A DNA stretch of 64,000 nt from Liolophura sinensis (Eukaryota; Mollusca; Polyplacophora; Chitonida; Chitonidae). Positions within the stretch are counted from its first letter, which is position 1. Each line of letters begins with the position of its first letter. The stretch spans positions 55,284,237 to 55,348,236 of the forward strand of contig NC_088302.1 of NCBI RefSeq assembly GCF_032854445.1. The letters run 5' to 3'. Position numbers and translations under genes: made by a program. Below are positions 50,101 through 62,230 of this stretch, piece by piece. Below the pieces are notes generated by a model. That model had not been told where the DNA came from, searched no databases, and saw only the letters and a program-made list of their open reading frames with translations.

Positions 50101-53100
50101 GTAACTCCCTTGACTAAATTGAGAGATTTTTCAAGAACTTAACGTCGTACTCAAAGGTATTTCACTTTACACCCTGTCAGTGACTGTTGGCCATCAAGCT
50201 TGATGCTGACTACCACAATACACAGTCATCCTATTTCAAACTGCAATGGAAGTGGTGCTAAAATATAGTGGTGACGTCAAAAAAGATACCAAGAGACGGA
50301 CAGTCAGACAGTGTATTAAAATCATATATCATGTAATATAAAAACATAAATACCCTCATATTTAAGGCTACATACCCATTATGGTGACAAGACATGGTAA
50401 GATCATTTTAAACTTCAAGTATAATTTTTGAAATGCTTAAAACGTCACCTATTTCATCCAGGTTAAGCCCTGTGACATCGGTCATCCCTGGGAAGAAGAT
50501 GCTGCCAAATCCCTCACGGCCAATGGTAAAGTTCTCTACAACACACTCCCCAGTTTTCTCATACAGAACCGCCAGCTCTTCTAGGGTAGGGACACAGTAA
50601 TACCCTGGTCTTCGCAGCACGATGCCAGCTGGGTGAGGGGGTAGCTCAATGATCTGAGGACAAAACATATGAACTCCAGAAATAAATAAACACCGATGAA
50701 GTCCAACCAGTACAAATATAATGTGGCATTATTGGCATCTATTTTATTTGTATGTTGTCATCCACAGAACAAAACTGCAAGTAACAATAAATGATATATC
50801 CTATAAACGATAATATTTAGATAAAACTATTCAGAGAATACAAAGATGGTCAGAAAAATTCCTCAGAAAACACATTTAATACGAATGGATGATTGTGGCT
50901 TAATGCCACATTGCCAATATTTCAGCCACATCATGGCGACATTTAATATGTCATTGATATGTAAACAAAGTGAAAGTGAAAGTGTTACCTCATCCTGTTG
51001 CAGGTCTTCATGCTGGCTATCCTCCAGCTGAACCTCGCTCCTATCCCCACTGTTGTCTAGCTCTGGAGTGGGAGGCACAGTTATCGTCTCATTAAACTCC
51101 AACCTGCACATGGAAAATGCAGTTCAATCCAGGGGCCTCACAGATGAGATGTGTAGTAAGGGGACACCCAACGGAGTGGAATCTACCCGACTAGCATATG
51201 ACCATCTATTTGATGTAATTCTGCTTTCCCTAACACCATCTATGTAATGTAATTACTGCATGTACTACCGAGACTAAAAACATGGGTCTGTATATATTCA
51301 GTATAATAGACTTTCAGCGATTCTGGATGTTAATCATTGACATGTAAGCCTGTATCAACACAGCATACCACTTAATTTGATCACACATATCCCACAAGGA
51401 ACATCTCATTCTGAGAAAAATTGCTTTGATTTTGAAATTAATGCCTTTTCTTCCTAATATTTTTTCTTTGCCATGAATGTCTGAACGAGGGTAAGAGGTT
51501 ACCGTTTTTGTGGGGCGCTCATAGCGGGCGTTTCAGACACCGAGTGATTTCTGATATCAATGCCAGTGTTCACAGTGGCCATGTGCACACTCACTTGGGG
51601 GGAATCATATCTACAAAAACAACACAGTTTTGGCATTACACACCAAACCAAATGACACAAAGCATCAACATTTGTGACATGAATATCTGGTGAAAATTAA
51701 CCAGAAATATTAAAACAAGGGAGTGTAGGAGAAGTATTTAAGGCTATTTTCATGCTGAAACTGAAACAGATTCAGTAATACTTATGAGATTGCAGTAAAT
51801 GACCTCACATTTCACTCCAAAACCATCTTTTAGAGACTCATTTTTTTTGTGCTGAAACTTATCTTTTATGGAATGATCTTACCCTTCCTCTCAAACAAAC
51901 CTCAATACAACCTTTCTCTGATCAACAGATCTCTCAGAATCGGTACATATGTACTTAGTCAACAGATCTCTCAGAGTCAGTACAAATGTGCTTAGTCAAC
52001 AGATCTCTTAAAACTGGTACAAATGTGCTTAGTCAACAGATCTCTTAGAACTGGTACAAATCTGCTTAGTCAACAGATCTCTCAGAATCAGTACAAATGT
52101 GCTTAGTCAACAGATCTCTCAGAATCAGTACAAATGTGCTTAGTCAACAGACCTCTCAGAATCAATACAAATGTGCTTAGTCAACAGATCTCTCAGAATC
52201 AGTACAAATGTGCTTAGTCAACAGATCTCTCAGAATCAGTACAAATGTGCTTAGTCAACAGATCTCTCAGAATCAGTACAAATGTGCTTAGTCAACAGAC
52301 CTCTCAGAATCAATACAAATGTGCTTAGTCAACAGACCTCTCAGAATCAATACAAATGTGCTTAGTCAATAGACCTCTCAGAATCAGTACAAATGTGCTT
52401 AGTTACAGAAATTCTGAGTCGTTTATCATAACCTAATATGAACAGGCAAGAAGTCTGAAACAGACCTGATGTAACTGGTGTCACAAAAGGACCACTGACT
52501 ACTCAGCCAGTCCCTTAAATCATCTGGTATCAAAACTAAAAGAGGAGTGTTCACAGCCATCTTTCCTTCTAGTTCCCCTGGGAAGACTTACCCGTTGCTG
52601 CTGATGCGGTGTGGTTCCTCGCTAAATCGTTGAGGCTCAGAGAAGCGCTGAGAGTCCGAGAATCGCTGGGATTCAGAGAAGTCTTCATTGTGGGACAGCT
52701 GATTACCGGAGGACACAGAGCCAGTGCCGTGGTTCTTTATAACCAGTTTCTTCACACTCTTCCTCTGTACCAGCGAGTCGTTCCCAAAACTGAAGTCATC
52801 CTCCTCCAATCCATCAAAGATCTGAGCCTGGGCAGAAACAAGCAAAGCTTGCAAACATTCAGCACCTTTATGCTTTCAAATCAGTTGTGTAACAGAAAGG
52901 TCCACAAAGTTCTTGTTGTTTTGTAGTTTTCATTACAACATTTTTTTGTTTGTTTTTTTCGTTTTTTGGGGGGGAGGGCGGGGGGGGGGGGGGTCATCAG
53001 ATCTCAACAACATCCTAAAGCTGTTATAACAAGCTCAACAATACATCGTCAAAATCTACAACCCACTTTGATTTAAGGGATAATGGTTCACCTCTACATG

Positions 53101-56100
53101 TATTTCTATTACATGTAGGGCACATTGCATTAGGCCAACATCAGACAACCTTTCACCAGATCTTACCTTGCTACCGTTCATCAGGGAGTGCAAAGACTTT
53201 GGCTTGATCTTAGCAGATGGCCGAGGGCTGACCTTGTACTGGTTAGACGAGTTCAGCACAGCCTTCTGAGCAGCAGGGTTTGTAGGCTTCAGTATATCTT
53301 CACGCTTAGCTCCACCCTGGGGAAAGAAAATACAATGTAACATTCAAGGCAGTGAGTAAATCCACACTTAACAACACATTGGTTCACACATTTTTTTATG
53401 AAAGTACATTGGTTTCAACAATAAAGATCTTGTTTAAAAAGGCTATACTTGTGTGATTTTAGAAACCAGCTGTCATTGTGTATGTCTGCAGATGGGTCTG
53501 TTAATTGGTAAAATTTTTGATATCTTATTCCACATGGGTCAGTTGTCACATTTTGGACATTTTATCATTCCACATGGGTCAGTTGTCACATTTTGGACAT
53601 TTTATCATTCCACATGGATCAGTTGTCACATTTTGGACATCTTATCATTCCACATGGATCAGTTGTCACATTTTGGACATTTTATCATTCCACATGGGTT
53701 AGTTGTCACATTTTGGACATCTTATCATTCCACATGGGTCAGTTGTCACATTTTGGACATCTTATCATTCCACACGTGTTAGTTGTCACATTTTGGACAT
53801 TTTATCATTCCACATGGATCAGTTGTCATATTTTGGATATCTTATCATTCAACATGGGTCAGTTGTCACATTTTAGACATTTTATCATTCCACATGGATC
53901 AGCTGTCACATTTTGGACATATTATCATTCCACATGGGTGTCACATTCTGGACATCTTATCATTCAACCTGTGCAAGACATTGGGTGGTTTACATCATGT
54001 CACAGGTATTGCAAATTTGTGCTTGTGTTTTTCGCTTATGTAACCTGGCAAAGATTAGTAATTTTTGAGAGACTTCTCTTAGTGTATATGTGAATGGCTG
54101 ACCTGTCTTAGGTTCCAGAAGAGTGGGGAATCCCCGTACGGTGAGTTAGTGAGAGCCAGGAGTTGTTGTTGTAACTGTGCAGTCTGAGCTGTGGTCGAGT
54201 CTGTTCCAGTCCTGACAAGGAAAACACGACGTGGTCAAATTAAACAGCTCTGACATTTTTAACAGATTTAGTTCACATGGCAAACATGGAACATCAATAT
54301 TACAGTTCCGACAATAACAACAGAATAAGTTCTCTCAGCCAGTATGAACTTACATAACTGTAATAAAAGAACATACAAGCATCTTATTTAAGAGATAACG
54401 TAATTTATATTTAGACAACTTACGTTCCAATGTTGCTTGTGGAGTTCCCAAAACTGAACGTGGTGTTCGTGTTTCCGGTGAGTCCGCCCCCCAGAGCTAG
54501 GTGAGGAAATAGCAGAGTTAGGTCACCAATAAACCATCTGTATTAACTACTGAATATCATTTGAATAGCTTCATTTAACACAACAGTCATATGTATGTGT
54601 GAGCAGGAGTGAAGAGAAAATTCATGGTTCGAATATGGAAATACATACAGATGTGTTGACACTTTTAATGTCATCCAAACATACACACATACATGTGAGA
54701 AGCGACAGCAAGGTATCATTTCAGAACGATATAAAAAGTGCTATCTGAGGATAAACCAGGAGGAAATTTTAAAATGTGAAGAATACCCCATGAAACTGTG
54801 CTAACACCATGGTTCATAGGGGTTAACAAAGAATAACACTACTTAACCAATGTAAGATTGTAAACTTAATGAGGCAGACACGACTTCAAGCATGGCAGTT
54901 ATGCTGGAATGACATCATGAGCTTTTAAAGGTAAGGCATCATTTGTGGACATATGTCAGCTATGGGTGACAGGTAGTGTTCTTGCATGAGGCCACACCCG
55001 GCAAAATTGATATTGGTTGTTATCACTTAGCCCTGCCATTAAGATGTACTTGTCTTTATACTTGAGTAGCTCTTTAACCATTTAGCTAACACATCCAAGG
55101 TACACTTACATAATGAACTTGTTCCAAATGTATTATTTGTCCCACCAAAATTAAATGCTGGCTTGTTCTGGTTTGCACCAAACAGTGAGTTGTTTGCTGC
55201 ATTAAACCCTGTGCCAAATGTGGAGCCAGTGAGACCAGTGGCAGCGGTCCCAAACCCAGTTGTTGCTTTGTTCCCAAACAGGCCTGTGTTGGCCTGACCT
55301 AGATCAATGACAAAATATCAGATCACAATGAGATGAGGATGCTCTTTTAATTAACATAATTTAAATATTTACTTTTCACCAATTATTACTGTTACTTATT
55401 ATTATTCTTTCACTTGAATAATATTACAAAAATTCAACTTTATCAAATAAACTTACAACAGATACACATGTCTACAAAGTATTCAATCTCTTTACCCCAG
55501 GCAGTAGAAAAGCAAGGTTTACATAACATGTCTGACTCAAGCATAGTGTAGAAGACCTGAAGTTAATCTACTGAAGACAAAAGACTTGAAATTAAAATGA
55601 CACTTACCTCCAAATCCTGTTGTTGCAGTATTAGGGGCCCCAAAGGTGAACGCATTTGTAGTGGCAGGTTTCGCAAAGAGACTTCCAGACGTCTGGCCAA
55701 AGTTAAAGGCTGATGGTGCAGTGGTGGTTGTGCTTCCAAACACAGGCTTGTTGAAGAGGCTTCCAGTCTGTCGAAAACCAGGCAGTTACAAAACGCTGAA
55801 TACCAATGTCAGAGCACAACTACCACACCATACAATACATCAATCATGTCACATAATTTTGTTAGCTCTTTGATCCCTATCCTGGACGGTCATGATTATA
55901 GTTACTGGTAGTTGAATGAATCATGTTTAGAAGGCAGTCAAAATTACAGCATAACTGTGAAGATGTTAAGGAAACCATAGTGGATGTACATGAAGTATCA
56001 GAAAGTAATAATAAAACTCTTCACGGATGACTGTCATATTATTAGATTTATTAAGATATGAACAAAAAAAACCACCATGCCAACTTTTGTATGAACCGCC

Positions 56101-59100
56101 GTGCAAACCGCTATGCGATTCATACAAAAGACTGCATGGCATTTTTGGGGTTTATTTCACAATAAACTTTAAAAATATTACATTCAATCCATACAATATA
56201 ATTTAAGGAATAAAAGGATGTTTTCTTATGTTTTTCAAACCATGAGAAATCTTAGTTGATTGTTTTGAAGAAAGGAACACCACAGACTCCACAACACACA
56301 TTTTATGAAATTTCATTCTTTGGGCCAATGAAATTGGTGATCAATGTTCTACCGTTACTAAGCAACATCAAGTGCGCAGCGAGCCAAATGATGAGGCAAA
56401 CCCTGGAATGTTTCTGATGACATACCGACTGGTTTGTGTTTCCAAAGCCACTAAACCCTGCGGTTCCAAACGTGGATGTGTTTGTGTTACCAAATAAGCC
56501 TCCAGTGGCCTGTGTTGTGGTATTTGTTCCAAATAAACTCTGGAAAAAAGAGATATCACCAGTAGTTTAAGAACACTGGTGAGGATGATCAAAAGTGCAA
56601 AATTCAGTAAAACAATAACTATATATGTAGCAAAATACTACATAAAAATGAGCTCTTGTTAGATTCAATTTACTGCCTTAACATTAATACTCTTCTGGAT
56701 TACAGTGCTTTAGGCTATACAACAGCATCATACTTACACTGGTAATCACAAACTGATAACTGTGATCATGAACACAAACTGTGGTTTGCTGTAAATTCTT
56801 CACCCAAAATAAATAAGTCATTTGTCTTATCAATCCTTGTTTGAGGCAATTTAAGGTGGAACCAGTAGTTCTGAAGAGTTTTTGAAGAGCCCCCATGGAG
56901 GTAAAAAGACATTAAGAGAATACCAGTACCTCGCCTGATTGCGCAGTTCATAAAACTGCATAATGTTCAAGACGTGATATGTTCAAATATTGATCTCTTA
57001 ACCAAACTAAAGTAGAATGATTGATATTTTCATACACATATATTATTCTCAAATTACATAGTGCTAAGATCTTGCAATTAAATCGAGAAAGGCCAAAATT
57101 ATTACACTGTCACAACTAAGACGTGCCTAAGGGACATAAATGTTGGAGCACTCACTTTATTCTGTTGCTGATTCTGACCAAACACATTCGTCGTGTTTTG
57201 ATTCTGTCCAAGGCCGAAGCCCGCACTGTTACTACCAAACAGTGACTTGTTCTGGGTTCCAAACAAGCCCCCTGTTGAGCTCTGGGTCTGGGTATTCCCA
57301 AATAGACTCCCAGCAGCCGACGACGTCTGGGTGCCAAATCCCCCTGAAACACAACGACGACAACACATATTGTTAATGCTCCAGGTTTGCAGGGTAAACT
57401 AGACTATAATTATTCTGGAAAAACATCTGTACCTGATTCATTCAGTGTATGTCATCATGATAGAATGCTTAAGGACTAAAAAGCTTCAGTGTGTGATCCC
57501 TAATCAGCCTTGATGAGCCTTATACAGTTAATACAACATGTTGTGTGCCTGCTGGTTTTGACATCTGCCAACTCACTTGGTCACTCCACAATGTTGTACA
57601 GGTTGCAGAATAATGCCATGCTTGTATATATACATCAAATAAATACACGTATTGTCTGTGTTTTGTTCTATTTTGAAATAATTTCCTTAGTTTACGTGTG
57701 AGACCAGTTGCACCAATCTGCAAGTGATTGTAGATTGGCCACACAAGATGGCCACACACTGATTGGTGTTTGGCTTTCTGTATCCCTATATAAAAGCTTC
57801 CTACGTCAGAGTCCTTTTTGTTAAAATTATCTGGCTCAGCTGATACTTAAAAATGTCTTTTGCCACAGCAGAGTGTCTGACAATTTCAAGACATTACCGA
57901 GTGACATGTTTATGGTTTTGAAGTGATTGCAGTTATGTTCTGTTGTATTGCGAATGTTGCTTTTATGTACAAGTATGACTTATTAGCTTTTTTCTCGGTT
58001 TGTTACTTAAAAAAGACAGCACAAACAAACCCCTATCAGGAAAAGACTACCATGGGTCAGCAGCTTTAAGTAATTGCTTGCCGGATTAGTGTTGGCTTTG
58101 TTGGCTGAAGCGGCCCGGCTGGACACCAGCTGCACAGACACACAGACAAAGACAACATGCAGAGCAGTGTTGGTTTTCACATCTCTGATAAGCACTGTTT
58201 GTACAAAAGGGGGCTTCTAAAGGCTGCCAGTGTTCAGAGTTGACAGGCTCCAGTATATTGAGGTTGGGTTGTATGTATTTTAAAATAAATGGAAGAAAAC
58301 GTGGGCTGCATACAGCAGCCTGTGTTTACAGGATTATGGTATATCGAGGTCTGGTTTTAACAAGTTTCACTGCAAATATTTATTCTGCAGATTCGTACTT
58401 TAAGAGAATTTCACTTTTGATTTATTAACAAAAAGTTATACATCAAGAATTAATTTCTCTTGTTTGTTTTGAACACTTTATTGAGTAAATGCCTGGAAGC
58501 GCTGGGTGTGGTTTTCGGACACATTTTCTGAGCTCTTGTGGGAGATAAGAGCAGCCAGTTTCGATGGAAATAAATCATCCAACTTCTATTCTGTAGAATT
58601 TACGTTACTGTATAATGCACATCCTCGATCAAAAGTTTTGTCCTCGTCAAAAGTGTAAAGTATACTGGTGCATTCACGGTATCTTAATCCGACTGTAGAG
58701 AACAAAAGTCTGACATCTATGTTACTGTAAGTTTAAAAGAATGAAATTTTAGTCTTAGTAGAAAACATAGGCTGAATTGCAAAAATGTTTTCTTGTATCT
58801 TCAATTCTCAAAACAACAGACGTAAAAAATGGTACTCTCTTTTCTCACTCTAGTGAGGCAAAGGAGCCAACTGTCAATCATGATATTAAGTTGGCTTCTA
58901 AATCTACCTGGATAACTGATAAAACTACCCACCTTCACAGATTATGTAACAGATTTTTACTGTTTTTATGAGCTGTCAGGCAGCTATGAAGGCTTTCAGT
59001 GCCATCATTAAAAGGCTATATTGAATTTAACTTTTGTGTACCTACCAGTGTTTCCAAAGCCTGTTGTGGTGTTTTGGGCCCCGAAGCCAAAGGCTGTGGT

Positions 59101-62100
59101 TTGTGTGGTTGGACCTGAGGCACCAAACAGACTGCTCTGCTGTTTCCCTTTACGGTTGCTGCTGTAGTCTTCCAGTCTCAGCTCCTGTCACAAACACCAG
59201 GGAAGAACACAGGAGCTTTAACCCTCTAACCATTTAACACAGCACTGCACATTCATCCCCTGACTCAATCGTTTTTTCTCTGTGCCAGGAGAACTATCCC
59301 ACCTTACCCGGATCTCAGGATACTATCCCACCTTACCCGGATCTCAGGATACTATCCCATCTTACCCAGATCTCAGGATGCTGACACAGTGCCAGCCTGG
59401 CGATAATTGCATGCAAATTCACCATCTCATTCGTAAAGCCCAAGTAGCCTCCACAAAAATTTCATAACAACTGTGCCCATGTTTTGCCTTCCCACTTAAA
59501 TATGTATGCGCTCTCAGCAATCAAGTGTTCCATTTTTAGGAATAGCGTGTTACCAATGCATCTTTGTACCATCTTAGAGTTTCACAACCACCTTTACACT
59601 GTTACCATTTCCTTTCATCAAACATGATTTATGGAATAAATAGCACACTATATGGCCGATGGTCTCACCTCCAGGCTTTTGGACTCGTACTCCTTCATGG
59701 CCGTGATGCACTGATGACGAGTGCTGATGTTCTGAGACACACCGTTCTTCACCATGGTGTCGGATCCCTGGGGAGCGTTGAACTTTACGGTGGTTCCATT
59801 AGTGGTAGCGGCACTGCTTCCAAACACTGTTGTAACACCAAACAATGGTTATACATGCTTTACAGGGCTTATACTAGTGGCAACCGCACTGCTTCCAAAC
59901 ACTGTTGTAACACCAAACAATGGTTACACATGTTTTACTAACAGGAATACATTACTAAGCTCACACACATCAGTTCCTGGTAAAATCTTCATGAAACGTT
60001 ACTCAATATTTTATCACTTTTGATTCCTTGTTACATCATGTCTTGTTACAATCTTAATTGACCCATGGAAAAAGAATACTCTGATGACTGCACATTTGGT
60101 TAACATTGCCATCACACAGCCCTAATTTTTGTAACATTTTGTAGGTAAAATATGAATTTGGAAGCTACTCATTGCAGGGACCACAGGGCAAATTCTACAG
60201 TGCAAAATTTATACCTCATCTAGAAAGACATGTAGATTGACCACACAAGATGGCCACACACTGATTGGTGTTTGGCTTTCTGTATCCCTATATAAAAGCT
60301 TCCTACGTCAGTGGCCTTTTTGTTAAAATTATCTGGCTCAACTGAAACTTAAAAATGTCCTTTGCCACAGCAGAGTGTCTGACAATTTCAAGATATTACC
60401 GAGTGACATGTTTATTGTTTTGAAGTGATTGCAGTTATGTTCTGTTCTTTAAAGCATGTAACTTGTCACATCAGTCATGCATCCTTTTGAAGCTTGTTAA
60501 GTCTAAAACTGCATCCTAAACTTAACCACACTGGATTATCTAATTGCTACAAAGCCAAAGTCACACTTACGCCCACCAGATGAAGCACCAAACAGAGATC
60601 CCCCAGCATTTTGCTGATTTCCAAACAGGTTTGTACTGGCTGTTGTATTGCCAAAGGCTGAGGATAAAAGAACTTGTATGAAACATCAACATTTGTAACA
60701 ATAAAAGCACAAACATCAACATTTGTAACAATACAAGCACAAACTTCAATATCTGTAACAATACAAGCACAAACATCAACATCTGTAACAATACAAGCAC
60801 AAACAGTATAAATCAGTGTAACCAATATTACCCATATGTATCAAAATACCTGTAGTTGATGTATTGAAACAGCTAAGACGAAACAGAAGCTATGGTGATT
60901 CTGTTAATTGACAAATCTCCTTAACTCTATGATTAATTGACTGATCATCTGTTACTCAACATCACCACTTAATACTTAACATATTTTGGACGTAAAGCTG
61001 ATCACATTTTTCTAGGCACAGTGCACATTGCTGCAGTTGATCCCATCACTAGTAATAACCTCCTCAAAATTCACGGTGATTATGTCAGCGGAATGGCAAT
61101 GTTTTTATCAGCAAACGTAAAACTTTCAATTCCATGAATATAAAAATATTCTTTTAATACTTCTGCAGACATCCCATCCTCAATCAGATGCTATTTCACT
61201 GTTCATTGGCTTAAACAGTTGTTTTCGTCATAAGCATTCAAATCACAAAAAAAGGGCGGAAACAGGTTTCAAGTGCTAAGTCAAATGTCCACAATGAGTA
61301 GAGCGTAGAATTATCTGATACAGGAGTTGTCCACACTGCATGCTTACCCCCAAAGCCCCCTGGTGTCTTAGTCCCAAAGGCACTGTTTGAGGCTGGCGTT
61401 GAGAACAGGCTGTTTGCCTGAGTAGTCTGCCCAAACAAGTTACTGGAAGTACTGGGTGCGACTCCGAACCCTGCTAGAAGGGATAAACAAATCATACGTC
61501 AGTCATAACCGATACTCTCATATGTTGCAGGAACTAGCACTTTCAATATCAATGTACATAATTTGGGAAAATCATGAGATTCACAGACTTTATTTCGCAT
61601 TTCTAAAACCTGACACTGATTTGTCATGCATCAAAGTGTTACAATTTATCAGAAATGATGTGCACAGATGTGTACTGTTTTACACATTCACTAGAATATT
61701 TCCACAAAGCTATTTCTGACTTAAGTCAAAATTTGAAATATGATTTTAAACACTATTTTTTCACCAAGAAATTAAAAGCTTACCCACTTTATATATATTA
61801 TCTCAGATCAAGTGTGTCAAAATTTGAACTTCCATCACCAATGGCTAAGAATTATGATGACATTTTTAAGCTTTGTCTGAAATCAGAAATGGCATTTTGA
61901 ATCTGCCTCAGGCTACAAAACTTTTAACAGATGATACTTACTGAAACCTCCTGTAGCCGGTTGTCCAAACGTTGACGTTGAGGTTTGTCCGAACAAGCCC
62001 CCAGTATTTGTGTTGGTTCCCGCTCCAAACAGCCCTCCAGTAGCCGGTGTCTGAGCACCAAACGCTGATGGTGTGCCAAAGCCTGTTGTACCTGCAGGTT

Positions 62101-62184
62101 TTGTACCGAAAGTGTTTGAAGCTTTCGTACGAAATAGTGAAGATGGTGAGCCAATGGTAACCAAGAATCAAGTGCGAATGTGTG

Positions 62185-62230
<46 letters not shown>

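Noticed and set aside
53453-54093. Open frames over 100 codons rich in His/Phe/Ser/Trp
   Set aside because: These are readings of the 40-bp minisatellite; its period is not divisible by three, so frames rotate, and nothing outside the array is protein-like.
57729-57944. Solo LTR interpretation of the TATA-bearing repeat
   Set aside because: It starts with TG but I could not find a CA end or matching short target-site duplications at either copy, so it is left as an unclassified repeat.
62185-62228. Possible Z-DNA regulatory element at the (GT)n run
   Set aside because: A plain dinucleotide microsatellite explains it; nothing else in the sequence supports a regulatory role.
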